Below, piece by piece: positions 25,682-34,400 of a DNA stretch of 64,000 nt. Location: positions 4,029,001 to 4,093,000 of the forward strand of contig NZ_CP109067.1 in NCBI RefSeq assembly GCF_035917335.1. The letters run 5' to 3'. The DNA is from Micromonospora sp. NBC_01813 (GTDB taxonomy: Bacteria > Actinomycetota > Actinomycetes > Mycobacteriales > Micromonosporaceae). The notes under the pieces are model-generated. The model ran no database searches. It saw only the letters and a program-made list of their open reading frames with translations, and had not been told where the DNA came from. The first letter of the stretch is position 1. Each line of letters opens with the position of its first letter. A program made the position numbers and the translations under genes.

Positions 25682-26034
25682 TCAAAAGTGCGGGGCTTCC
25701 TCCCAGAGCACGGGTCGACACTGCGGCAGTCGCTCGGACGTGTGCGCCTCAACCCAGTCGGAGAAAAGAACTGTGATGGGGATGCACTGGCCTGCGGCAT
25801 CCCGATCTCCGCCATCGCAAGTCCGGTCCCTTCCGTGCGGATCTGCACGTCGCTCGCATCGATCCGCGACGTCAGCGCTCGGCCGATGCGGGCATCCGTA
25901 CCCCTTGGCAGCCACAACGAGTCAGTGTTGCAACCCGGCGGCAGGCCTTCAAGAGTCAACTGGCCAGCACGCCTCGCCCTTCGGGTGCCAAGTCCGTGAT
26001 AGTCGGCCATCCGCTTCACCCATGGACCAAGCAT
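25682..26034 (-). pseudogene. frameshifted gene remnant upstream of qatA
   Basis: From 26034 the minus strand reads MLGPWVKRMADYHGLGTRRA through IRTEGTGLAMAEIGMPQ; after about 25795 the sensible frame shifts to QCIPITVLFSDWVEAHTSER and ends WEEAPHF with stop at 25682-25684, 17 bp before qatA. The family is not recognised. It may be a broken gene that once headed the cassette, or chance coding-like sequence. Confidence 0.35.
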
Positions 26035-26142
26035 TACGGTGAGTGATGAGAACGCCGCAGTGTGTGGTCATGTCAACGTCAGGACGTTCGCTCGGCGATT
26101 TCGTGGTGTGATGGCAGGTCAGCACCATGAGGAGCATCGTCA

Positions 26143-26376
26143 GTGTCCGACTATCCGGTTCTCATGCACACCGCCCTGGACGCCACCGGCGCCCGGGCCC
26201 TCGCTGAGTTCTACCGCGAGTTCCTCGAACTGCAATGCCTCCCTGGTGACGAACTTCCGGCTGACGGAACGACCGATGACAAAGACTGGCTCGTCCTGGT
26301 CGACGGGAACGGCAACCGCAAGCTTGCCTTTCAACAGGTGCCTACATTTCGACGCGGCCTTCGATGCTCCAGTTGA
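26143..26376 (+). pseudogene. truncated VOC (glyoxalase-like) protein
   Basis: From GTG 26143 the frame reads SDYPVLMHTALDATGARALA, EFYREFLELQCLPG and DKDWLVLVDGNGNRKLAFQQ, the first two-thirds of a VOC-family metalloprotein repeat. After about 26340 the similarity ends and the frame closes after another dozen residues. The second half is absent, so it is a fragment, probably cut when the adjacent DNA was acquired. Confidence 0.65.
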
Positions 26377-26471
26377 CATAGTCTGCTAACGTCTCTAGGC
26401 GCGACCATCGATCACTCGCAGGGCGCCAGCCATGCGCGAGCGTTGGTTCGCCCATCCTTCGGAGGTCATCG

Positions 26472-27329
26472 GTGTTCTTTCATAACTTTGCATCATGGTC
26501 ACCCACGAGCCTGCTGACATTGGCGGGGATGGCACAGCCAGATGAGTGGGAATATCGACACACGGCCAGCGAACGACCCCTACCGATTCTTCGTAACTAT
26601 ATTGTCTATACTTTCCGGCAGGCCTACCTCCAAGGGCGCGTTCTCGAAGTTGCCGATGTTGACAATAAGAGGTATGCCGCCTTCAATACAGGGCTACTAA
26701 CCCCACATTATGAGCGCATTTTTGGCTTCTTTATTCAACAAACCCGGCAAGAACTCCCTCAGCCATGGTTCCTTCAAGACTTCGTTCGGGAAAGCGATTA
26801 CCGCCTGATGCGGTTTCAAAAATTGCCCGAAAAGGCGACGTACTTTGACGACCCGTCTGATCTGCTCTACGATCCACGGCTGGACCTTAGGGTCCAGTAC
26901 GAGCACATCGTTAACGACCGACTAGAACGGTTTCCGAAGGATCTACAGACGGACGAGCGTCGTCGAACTGAGGCCTTGCGCCAAGCAGTGGCGCATGCGG
27001 TCTTCCGAGTGGAGCAAAATTACAAGACTGCTATCCCGCAATTTCACTGGAATTTGCGGGATGAGAAGGAACCTGGCAAGCTTCAGTTGTTGCTTCCGCT
27101 GTGCCTTGAGGACGTAGGCCGGGCCGATCTAGCCCTCAGCATCGACAAGATGAATGGGGTATATCGTGCAGCCACGGTGCTGACACTGGATATGGCATAC
27201 AACAACGCGCGGCTGATTGCTCGGCCGGACAAAGAGTGGCTGGAGCCACTGCCGGGGGCTAGACGTGATGACTCTGACGAGGCAGAGCCTCAAGAGGCCA
27301 ACCGCGGCTCAACAACGGCCGAATCCTAA
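26472..27329 (+). CDS. DUF3825 domain protein
   Basis: 285 residues from GTG 26472 with GGAGG six bases upstream. The DUF3825 pattern covers most of the length: PLPILRNYIVYTFRQAYLQG, AAFNTGLLTPHYERIFGFF, LPEKATYFDDPSDLLYDPRL, QNYKTAIPQFHW, LQLLLPLCLEDVGRADLALS and AATVLTLDMAYNNARLIARP. DUF3825 proteins are found with RNA-binding and conflict-system domains, but their activity is unknown. It lies beside the Qat cassette on the other strand, in DNA of lower GC; a defence role is possible. Confidence 0.82.
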   Translation: MFFHNFASWSPTSLLTLAGMAQPDEWEYRHTASERPLPILRNYIVYTFRQAYLQGRVLEVADVDNKRYAAFNTGLLTPHYERIFGFFIQQTRQELPQPWFLQDFVRESDYRLMRFQKLPEKATYFDDPSDLLYDPRLDLRVQYEHIVNDRLERFPKDLQTDERRRTEALRQAVAHAVFRVEQNYKTAIPQFHWNLRDEKEPGKLQLLLPLCLEDVGRADLALSIDKMNGVYRAATVLTLDMAYNNARLIARPDKEWLEPLPGARRDDSDEAEPQEANRGSTTAES

Positions 27330-27660
27330 CTGCGAGTTCCGCCTGAGGAACAGTCGAAATTTCCGGGTACTGCTGTCCTCGCCTACGACAAGAGGAAGAG
27401 CCGTCAACGACGAGAACGAGCTGCCGAATTACAGGGGTTGAATATCCACTCCAGGCTACACGCGAATATGCTTCTCACATGCCGCGATTTGCATACTTAG
27501 CCCATCCGATTGCCTGCAAGGGCTGCCTTGCAAGAGTCGCCGCATGACGACAGTCAGCCGCTGCCATACGTCGGTGCCGAGCTGGACGCCAGCCACATCG
27601 ACAGGCGACTTCGATGTGGCTGGCGTCCAGCTTGTGGTCCCCCCGGGGTATGACTTGCTG
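27330..27660. other. 331-bp gap at the right side of the island
   Basis: No gene was recognised. It contains a very stable perfect hairpin at 27580-27632 and appears to mark the return to high-GC backbone DNA. Confidence 0.5.
27580..27632. terminator. perfect 22-bp stem-loop
   Basis: Two 22-base arms (27580-27601 and 27611-27632, inner part GGACGCCAGCCACATCGA) are exact inverse complements around a nine-base loop. It lies between two convergent genes, so it most likely terminates both; a mobile-element end is the alternative. Confidence 0.65.
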
Positions 27661-29544
27661 TCAGGGGAGGCGCCAGAGTTGGAAGGTGGGGCCGTCGGCG
27701 GGCAGGGTCAGGGTGCCGTCAGCCTGCGGGCGCAGCGGGGGTGCGCCGCCGTACAGGTTGACCAGTGCCGGAGCAGCAGCGTCCGGCGGGGCCACCAGAC
27801 CGGTCAACCGCACCGGAGCACCCGACGACCGCCGGGCCAACGCCAACACCGACCCGGACGGCGACTCCCGCAGATAGACCAGAGCGTCGTCATCGGCGTA
27901 CACCCACCGAAGGCCGCCGTGCCGCAGCTCCGGAACCTCCCGACGCAACGCCACCAACGCCCGATACACCCCGAACGTCGCACCGTCCCACGAGTCTGGC
28001 CGATCCCACGGCATCGGCGTCCGCGAACCCTCCCCGTTCTCCCCCCGCAACCCCAACTCGTCCCCGGCGAACACCATCGGCGTCCCCGGCAACGTGAACT
28101 GCAACCCGGCCGCCACCTCCTGCCGACCCGCGTCCCCCACCACCGTCCGAATCCGGGCCGAATCATGCGACCCGAGCAGCTGCCACGAATGCACCAACGA
28201 CCGCCACGACACCAACGCCCCGAAGGCGCGCATCGTCGCCAACGCCGCCGACCCGGACCGGGCCGGCACCCCACCCGGTACGCCGAGGAAGTCCGGCAAC
28301 TCCAACGTCGGTGACCGCAGCCAGCTCCACACCGGCCGGGTGAACCCGGCGTAGTTCATCGTGCCGTGCCAACCATCAGCGTCCAGGTCACGGGTGAAGT
28401 CGTGCCCGTGCTCGGCGACGATCAGCCCATCCGGCCGAGTGTCGGCGACCGCCCGGCGCAGCAAGGCGGCCACCTCCAGGGTGAGCGCGTCGGCACCGCG
28501 CCGGCCAGTCATGTTGGCGACGTCGATCCGCCAACCGTCCAGCCCGTACGGCGGCAGCAGCCACCGCCGCGCCACCGAGGCTGGCCCATCGACGAAGCGT
28601 CGCCGCAGCTCAGCGCTGCCCCAGTTGAGTTTCGGCAGCGACTTCACGCCCAGCCACGATTCATAATCGCCGTCGTCGCCGAAGTAGTACAGCTCCCGCT
28701 CCGCCGACGACACGTCCGACACGGCGGCGGTGAACCACGGGTGGGCGTCGCCGGTGTGGTTGCTGGTGATGTCGCCGAGCAGCCGCCACCCGCGAGCGTG
28801 CACGGCCGCCGACAGCCGCGCCAGGGCCTCGTCCCCGCCGAGCAGCGGGTCGACGTGGTCGAACGCGGCGGCGTCGTACCGGTGATTGGACCGGGCCGGG
28901 AAGATCGGCGTCAGGTAGACGGTGTTGACGCCGAGCCGCTCCAGGTGGTCGAGCCGCTCCCGGATGCCGTCCAGGTCACCGCCGTAGAACTGGGCCGGCG
29001 TCTCCGGCCCGCGCCCGACGACCGGGGTGTCCCAGTCGCACCGGATCGCCCACTCCGGCAGCTCGCGCCCGTCAGCGGCAGCCGACCGGGCGAACCGGTC
29101 CGGGAAGATCTGGTAGATCACCGCGTCGGCGGCCCAGGCCGGCGGCGCATCGTGGGTGACGAGCCGGAAGTCGGTGGCGTCCGGCACGTCGTGGTCGACC
29201 TCGCCGACCCCGGTCAACCAGCGCCGCCCGCCGCCGCCACCAGCAAAGCCGCCGGCAGCAGACCCGCCGCCGGCCAGCAGGAAACGGTACGGCGTGACCG
29301 GGTTACCGGCCTCCACCTCGCCCCGCCACCACACGTCCCCGTTCGGATCCTGCCGGTCGACCACCGCCTCCGTGAAGCGCGGCTCACCGTCGGCTGTGGA
29401 GCGTACCCACAGCTTGTCGACCGGCCGCGCACCCGCCGGCACCCGGACGAAGACCGACACCCGATCACCCAGGTGTACCCCGGCGGCGGCACCCGGCGCA
29501 TACAACGCTGACCCGTCATGGTGTGCCTCGAACAGCTGGCCCAC
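27661..29544 (-). CDS. GH13 alpha-glycosidase, neopullulanase/maltodextrin-hydrolase-like
   Basis: 627 residues. An N-terminal beta domain (to about 125) precedes the GH13 barrel: DAVIYQIFPDRF, GVNTVYLTPIFPARSNHRYD, DITSNHTGD (region I), GWRIDVANMTG (nucleophile Asp), GLIVAEHGHDF (acid Glu) and LLGSHDSARIRT (third Asp). It probably cleaves imported maltodextrins in the cytoplasm. It starts with GTG three bases after the malG stop and so belongs to the malEFG operon. A 300-bp stretch of it is repeated at 20481-20778. Confidence 0.88.
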   Translation of the reverse strand: MGQLFEAHHDGSALYAPGAAAGVHLGDRVSVFVRVPAGARPVDKLWVRSTADGEPRFTEAVVDRQDPNGDVWWRGEVEAGNPVTPYRFLLAGGGSAAGGFAGGGGGRRWLTGVGEVDHDVPDATDFRLVTHDAPPAWAADAVIYQIFPDRFARSAAADGRELPEWAIRCDWDTPVVGRGPETPAQFYGGDLDGIRERLDHLERLGVNTVYLTPIFPARSNHRYDAAAFDHVDPLLGGDEALARLSAAVHARGWRLLGDITSNHTGDAHPWFTAAVSDVSSAERELYYFGDDGDYESWLGVKSLPKLNWGSAELRRRFVDGPASVARRWLLPPYGLDGWRIDVANMTGRRGADALTLEVAALLRRAVADTRPDGLIVAEHGHDFTRDLDADGWHGTMNYAGFTRPVWSWLRSPTLELPDFLGVPGGVPARSGSAALATMRAFGALVSWRSLVHSWQLLGSHDSARIRTVVGDAGRQEVAAGLQFTLPGTPMVFAGDELGLRGENGEGSRTPMPWDRPDSWDGATFGVYRALVALRREVPELRHGGLRWVYADDDALVYLRESPSGSVLALARRSSGAPVRLTGLVAPPDAAAPALVNLYGGAPPLRPQADGTLTLPADGPTFQLWRLP

Positions 29545-29547
29545 AAG

Positions 29548-30408
29548 CTAACCCTTCACAGACCCGGAGGTGAGACCGGAAACGATGTAGCGGCTGAGCA
29601 GCTGAAACACCAGCACCGTCGGGATCGCCGTCAGCAGCGTGCCGGCGGCGAAGATCCCGAAGTTGTTGTTCCGCTCCCCCGCCACCAGTCCGTACATGCC
29701 GACCGCCAGGGTCTTCGCCTCCGGGTTGGTGAGGAAGACGTTGGCGATCAGGAACTCGTTGATGGTGTTGATGAACGCCAGCAGCCCGGTGACCGCCAGG
29801 ATCGGCGCCACCAGCGGCAGCATGATCCGGAAGAACACCTGGGCGTGCGACGCCCCGTCCATCGTGGCCGACTCGTCCAACTCCCTCGGCAGGGTGTCGA
29901 AGAAGCCTTTCATCAGCCAGGTGTTCACCCCGAGCGCCCCACCGAGGTAGAGCAGCATCAGCCCCCACGGGGTGTTGAACCCGATCGTCGGCCACAGGTC
30001 GGTGATCGTCGAGAAGATCAGGAAGATCGCGACGATCGCCAGGAACTGCGGGAACATCTGGATCAGCAGCAGCGACAGCAGCCCGACCCGGCGGCCGCGG
30101 AACCGCATCCGGGAGAAGGCGTACGCCGCCAGCGACGACAGGAACACCGACGCGAACGACGCCAGCCCGGCGATCAGCAGCGAGTTGCCGAACCAGCGGC
30201 CGAACGCCGTGTCGGCGAACAGCCGGCGGAAGTTGTTGCCCGACGCCCCGGTCGGGAACAGGTCGGTCGACGACAGGGTGCCCAGCGGGTTCACCGCCGC
30301 CGACAGCACGAACACGATCGGAAACAGCGAGAACGCGACGGCCAGCAGCGCCACCAGGTGCCGCCAGCCGACCCGACCCAGCCAACGGGTGAACGTGCGC
30401 TGGTTCAT
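29548..30408 (-). CDS. malG: maltose/maltodextrin ABC transporter permease MalG
   Basis: 286 residues with six membrane helices and the EAA loop ELDESATMDGASHAQVFFRI, where the permease docks on the ATPase. FINTINEFLIANVFL and the C-terminal SRYIVSGLTSGSVKG are MalG hallmarks. Its ATG overlaps the malF stop by four bases. No ATPase gene is present in the cluster, so a shared MsiK-type ATPase encoded elsewhere is expected, as in streptomycetes. Confidence 0.92.
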   Translation of the reverse strand: MNQRTFTRWLGRVGWRHLVALLAVAFSLFPIVFVLSAAVNPLGTLSSTDLFPTGASGNNFRRLFADTAFGRWFGNSLLIAGLASFASVFLSSLAAYAFSRMRFRGRRVGLLSLLLIQMFPQFLAIVAIFLIFSTITDLWPTIGFNTPWGLMLLYLGGALGVNTWLMKGFFDTLPRELDESATMDGASHAQVFFRIMLPLVAPILAVTGLLAFINTINEFLIANVFLTNPEAKTLAVGMYGLVAGERNNNFGIFAAGTLLTAIPTVLVFQLLSRYIVSGLTSGSVKG

Positions 30409-31946
30409 CCGTACACCTCTTCCTGTTGCCGGGTGCGCCGGAAGCTGACCGCGGAGATCACCGCGACGAGCGTGAAAATGAAGATCGAGACGGCGGCGGC
30501 GAAGCCGTACTGCGCGCCGGCCGCGCCGAACGCCAACCGGTACGTGTAGGTGATCAGCAGGTCCGTCGCGCCGACGCTCGGGTTGTCCGCCGGGAACGGC
30601 CCACCCTCGGTCGTCAGATAGATCGCGTTGAAGTTGTTGAAGTTGAACGCGAACGAGGCGATCAGCAGCGGCGTCAACGCCACCAGCAGCAGCGGCAACG
30701 TCACCCGGCGGAACGCCTGCCACGGATTCGCGCCGTCGATCGAGCTGGCCTCGGTCAGCTCCTTCGGGATCGCCTGCAACGCGCCGGTGGCGACCAGGAA
30801 CATGTACGGGTACCCGAGCCACAGCTGTACGCCGATCACCGCCAGCCGGGCCGACCAGTCCTGCCCGAACCAGTCCACAGTCAACCCGAAGAACTGGTTG
30901 ATCAGCCCGAAGTCGGTGTTGAACATGTCCCGCCAGACCAGCAGCATCGCGAACGACGGCATCGCGTACGGCAGGATCAGCAGCACCCGGTAGAGGTTGC
31001 GCCCCCGCACCCGGTCGGAGTGCAGCGCCAGGGCGCAGAGCAGCCCGAGGACGAAGGTGCCGCCGGTGGAGCCGATCGCGAAGGCGAAGTTCCAGACCAG
31101 GGTGCCGAGGAACGGCCCGGAGATGCTGCGGTCGGTGAGCACGCGGGTGAAGTTGTCCAGGCCGACGCCGACCCGCCAGCCCTGCAGCAGCCGGTCGCCG
31201 TCGGCGGAGACGAACGAGCCGGCGTCGTCGTCGGCCGTCCACACCGTGCCCGTCACGGTGTCGGTGACACAGTCACAATCTTCGTCGTACGCCCGGACAG
31301 CGACCCCTTCGTACGCCCTCGACAGCCCGATGGAGCGGATCGCCCCGTCGTCGGTCGGCACCGCCAGGTCGGTGATCTCCTGGCTGCGGGCGCTGGCCTG
31401 GCCGGCGTTGAGCAGCGTGTAGCCGTCGGCCGCGGTGACTTTGCCGGCGTCGGTGACAGTGACGTCGCCGGCCGGCAGCTCGGTCAACCCGTCGGCGTCA
31501 CCGGCGTAGACGACCCCGTCGGCCGGGTCGACGACCAGCAGCACCAGGTCACCGGTGGCAGCATCGCCGGTGATGGCGACCGTCATCGCGTACTCGATGG
31601 ATCCTGGGACCTGGACCACCGACGAGGCCTGTATGGAGGCGACCGCCTCGGCTTTGCTGCCCCGGTGTCCGTCGCCGAAGTTGGTGAACGCGGTGGAGGC
31701 GGTGTAGAGCACCGGGAAGATCTGGAAGGCGATCAGGAACAGGGTGCCGGGGATCAGGTATTTCGCCGGCACGTGTCGCCGACCCAGGTAGAGGTAGCCG
31801 ATGCCGGCGGTCGTGGCGACCAGGATGCCGAGCCCGACCCACGCCTCGGCGGCGATCAGCGGGAACGCCGCCCAGATCGCGATCGCCGCGACCAGGCCGA
31901 GCAGCAGCGCCTTGGCCAGCAGACCGCCGGCTCCGGTGTCGCGCAT
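30405..31946 (-). CDS. malF: maltose/maltodextrin ABC transporter permease MalF
   Basis: 513 residues. Three N-terminal helices are followed by a large extracytoplasmic insertion of about 180 residues (Asp/Ala-rich, from FTNFGDGHRGSKAEA to DRLLQGWRVG) as in MalF P2, then the transport helices with EAA loop ELTEASSIDGANPWQAFRRV. NFNNFNAIYLTTEGGPF is typical of MalF. Its start ATG shares one base with the malE stop (TAATG), so the two are translationally coupled. Confidence 0.92.
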   Translation of the reverse strand: MRDTGAGGLLAKALLLGLVAAIAIWAAFPLIAAEAWVGLGILVATTAGIGYLYLGRRHVPAKYLIPGTLFLIAFQIFPVLYTASTAFTNFGDGHRGSKAEAVASIQASSVVQVPGSIEYAMTVAITGDAATGDLVLLVVDPADGVVYAGDADGLTELPAGDVTVTDAGKVTAADGYTLLNAGQASARSQEITDLAVPTDDGAIRSIGLSRAYEGVAVRAYDEDCDCVTDTVTGTVWTADDDAGSFVSADGDRLLQGWRVGVGLDNFTRVLTDRSISGPFLGTLVWNFAFAIGSTGGTFVLGLLCALALHSDRVRGRNLYRVLLILPYAMPSFAMLLVWRDMFNTDFGLINQFFGLTVDWFGQDWSARLAVIGVQLWLGYPYMFLVATGALQAIPKELTEASSIDGANPWQAFRRVTLPLLLVALTPLLIASFAFNFNNFNAIYLTTEGGPFPADNPSVGATDLLITYTYRLAFGAAGAQYGFAAAVSIFIFTLVAVISAVSFRRTRQQEEVYG

Positions 31947-33202
31947 TACTTGATCTGCTCGGCGATCGTCTGACCGGCGGCGGTCATCGTGCTCGCCACG
32001 TCGGCACCGCCGACGATCGCGGCCTCGGCCTTGCCGAACGGGTCCCAGATGGCGGCCATCTCGGGGATCGCCGGCAGTACCGCACCGCCCTGCCCGGCCT
32101 GCTGGAACTTGGCCAGGTCCGGGTCGGCCCCGGCGACCTGCTCCAGGGCGGCGGTCAGCGCCGGCGGGCGCGGCTCGGCCTCATACAGGGCGACGGCCAG
32201 CTCGGTCCCGGTGGTGTAGTTGGCGACGAACTCCTGCGCCAGGGCCTTGTTCTTGCCCTTGGCGGCGACATAGAACGTCTGCACGCCGACGAACGGCTGC
32301 GCCTCGGCCCCACCGGCGAAGCCGGGGACCGGGCTGATGTCGTACGCGATGTCGGCGCCCTTGGCGTCGGTGATCGCCCACGGCCCGGAGACCAGGAAGG
32401 CGCACTTGCCGCTGGTGAAGGTGGCGATCGAGTTCTCCGGGGTGATGGAGCGCTTCAACGCACCGGATCCCTTCTCGCCCAGCGTGGCGATCTTCTCGAA
32501 CGCGGCGATCGACTCCGGGGTGCCGACGCCGAGCTGCGCCGGGTCGTAGTCGCCGTCGGGGGTGGTGCCGAAGAGGCTGCCGCCGGCCGAGGTGTAGAGC
32601 GGGTACAGGTGGTAGGCGTCGCCGTTCTGCCCGACCTGCAGGCAGAGGATCTCCGACACCTTGCCGTCGGCCTTGAGCTGCTGGCCGGTGGCGACGAGGT
32701 CTTCGATAGTGGCCGGGGCGTCGGGGGCGAGCGCGGTGTTGCGGATCAGCGCCAGGTTTTCCATGGCGTACGGGACGCCGTAGAGCTGCCCGCTGAAGGT
32801 GACGGCTTGGATGGCGACGTCGGCGAAGCCGGCGGTCTGCTCGGCGGTGAGCTGGACCGGTTCGATGGCGCCGTTCTGCACCAGGTTGCCGATCCAGTCG
32901 TGCGCGCCGACCATCACGTCCGGGCCGCTGCCCTGCTGCGATGCGGTGACGAAGGTGGTCTGCTGGTCCTTGGAGATCGCCTGGACTTCGACGGTGACGC
33001 CGTTGTCTTCGCCGAACTGTTCGGCGAACGGGGCGAGGGCGGCGCTGCGCTTGTCGTCGGCCCAGATGACCAGGGTGCCGCCGTCGGCGGTGTCGGGGCT
33101 GCCGGTGCTGGTGGGCTCGCCGTCGCTGCTGCCGCAGCCGGTGGCGGCGAGCGCGAGGGTCAGGGCCAGCCCGGCGGCCACCGACGTTCTACGGATGCGC
33201 AT
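31946..33202 (-). CDS. malE: maltose/maltodextrin-binding lipoprotein MalE
   Basis: 418 residues. A lipoprotein signal peptide with lipobox LAATGC near residue 23 is followed by a Ser/Thr linker and a type-1 solute-binding fold (GTLVIWADDKRSAALAPFAE, VPYAMENLALIRN, YHLYPLYTSAGGSLFG). It captures malto-oligosaccharides at the cell surface and hands them to MalFG. AGGAG precedes the ATG. The upstream region shared with the LacI gene contains several TTGC/GCAA half-sites. Confidence 0.92.
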   Translation of the reverse strand: MRIRRTSVAAGLALTLALAATGCGSSDGEPTSTGSPDTADGGTLVIWADDKRSAALAPFAEQFGEDNGVTVEVQAISKDQQTTFVTASQQGSGPDVMVGAHDWIGNLVQNGAIEPVQLTAEQTAGFADVAIQAVTFSGQLYGVPYAMENLALIRNTALAPDAPATIEDLVATGQQLKADGKVSEILCLQVGQNGDAYHLYPLYTSAGGSLFGTTPDGDYDPAQLGVGTPESIAAFEKIATLGEKGSGALKRSITPENSIATFTSGKCAFLVSGPWAITDAKGADIAYDISPVPGFAGGAEAQPFVGVQTFYVAAKGKNKALAQEFVANYTTGTELAVALYEAEPRPPALTAALEQVAGADPDLAKFQQAGQGGAVLPAIPEMAAIWDPFGKAEAAIVGGADVASTMTAAGQTIAEQIK

Positions 33203-33282
33203 CGGGACTCCTGTTCTGGAAAATATTGCAGTACGGTGCCGTGATCCAGCACCTCTGTCAGTCTGTGTTGCCGGGACGTTAG

Positions 33283-33334
33283 CAAGCTGTTGCAAGGAAT
33301 GGAAGGGCTTGCAGAAGCAGCCGCAAGAACTTGC
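33283..33334. promoter_or_regulatory. LacI-type operator half-sites in the malE-lacI region
   Basis: The 153-bp divergent region has AGCAAGCTGTTGCAAGG (about 33282-33298), GCTTGCAG (33307-33314) and the palindrome GCAAGAACTTGC (33323-33334). Such TTGC/GCAA elements are those bound by MalR-type LacI proteins in actinomycetes. A related palindrome precedes the alpha-glucosidase gene. Confidence 0.6.
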
Positions 33335-33355
33335 CGGTGCGCTACCGTGAGCGCC

Positions 33356-34396
33356 ATGCGCGCACGACTGTCCGACATCGCCCGCCAGGCCGAGGTGAGC
33401 GAAGCCACCGTCTCGCGGGTGCTCAACGACCGCCCCGGGGTGGCCACCGAGACCCGCCAGGCGGTGCTGACCGCCCTCGACGTCCTCGGCTACGAGCGCC
33501 CAGCCCGGCTGCGCAAACGCAGCGCCGGACTGGTCGGCCTGGTGGTGCCGGAGCTGGACAACCCGATCTTCCCGGCGTTCGCGCAGACCATCGAGTCCGC
33601 GCTCGCCCAGTCCGGCTACACCCCGGTGCTCTGCACCCAGACCCCTGGCGGCGTCACCGAGGACGAGTACGTGGAGATGCTGCTGGACCGTCAGGTCGCC
33701 GGCATCGTCTTCGTCTCCGGCCTGCACGCCGACACCACCGCCGACCACGACCGCTACCGCAAGCTGATCGTCCGGCCGCTGCCGATCGTGCTGATCAACG
33801 GGTACGCCGACGGCATCGAAGCGCCCTTCGTCTCCTGCGACGACCGGGAGGCCGGCGAGCTGGCGGTGGCGCATCTCGTCTCCCTCGGCCACCGGCGGAT
33901 CGGGCTGATCACCGGGCCGGACCGGTTCCTGCCGGTGCAGCGCAAACTGGCCGGGTTCCGCGCGGCGATGCACCGGCTGGTCGGTGCCAGCGACGCCGAG
34001 ATCGACGAGCTGATCTCACTCTCACTGTTCGGTGTGGAGGGTGGGAAGGCAGCCGCTAACCGGCTGCTGGACAAGGGCGTCACCGGGATCACCTGCGGAT
34101 CCGACCTGATGGCGCTCGGCGCGATCCGGGCCGCCCGCCAGCGTGGCCTGTCGGTGCCGGGCGACGTGTCGGTGGTCGGCTACGACGACTCGCCGCTGAT
34201 GGCGTTCACCGATCCACCGCTGACCACGCTGCGCCAGCCGGTGATCGCGATGGCGGTGGCGGCGGTCCGCGCCCTGGTCGACGAGATCAACGGGCACGCC
34301 GCCCCCAACTCGGAGTACGTGTTCCGCCCCGAACTCGTCTCCCGTGGCTCCACCGGCACCACCGGCACCACCGGCACCACCGGCACCACCCCATAA
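33356..34396 (+). CDS. LacI-family regulator of maltodextrin genes (MalR-like)
   Basis: 346 residues. N-terminal HTH LSDIARQAEVSEATVSRVLN and hinge (RLRKRSAGLVGLVVPELDNP) lead into a periplasmic-binding-like sensor domain (AGELAVAHLVSLGHRRIGLI, GDVSVVGYDDSPLMAFTDPP, TTLRQPV). It stands between malEFG and an alpha-glucosidase gene and most likely represses both until maltodextrin or maltose is present. The C-terminus ends in an unusual Gly-Thr-Thr repeat from a tandem DNA repeat. Confidence 0.88.
   Translation: MRARLSDIARQAEVSEATVSRVLNDRPGVATETRQAVLTALDVLGYERPARLRKRSAGLVGLVVPELDNPIFPAFAQTIESALAQSGYTPVLCTQTPGGVTEDEYVEMLLDRQVAGIVFVSGLHADTTADHDRYRKLIVRPLPIVLINGYADGIEAPFVSCDDREAGELAVAHLVSLGHRRIGLITGPDRFLPVQRKLAGFRAAMHRLVGASDAEIDELISLSLFGVEGGKAAANRLLDKGVTGITCGSDLMALGAIRAARQRGLSVPGDVSVVGYDDSPLMAFTDPPLTTLRQPVIAMAVAAVRALVDEINGHAAPNSEYVFRPELVSRGSTGTTGTTGTTGTTP
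34353..34390 (+). repeat. nine-base tandem repeat at the lacI 3' end
   Basis: A nine-base unit ACCGGCACC is repeated about four times and encodes GTTGTTGTTGTT at the very end of the LacI protein, where copy number may vary without harm to the fold. Confidence 0.7.
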
Positions 34397-34400
34397 TCCC

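Noticed and set aside
29518-31973. Long plus-strand frames opposite malFG
   Set aside because: Their Gln/Arg/Asp-rich composition is typical for the complement of membrane protein genes in GC-rich DNA; the minus strand encodes clear permeases.
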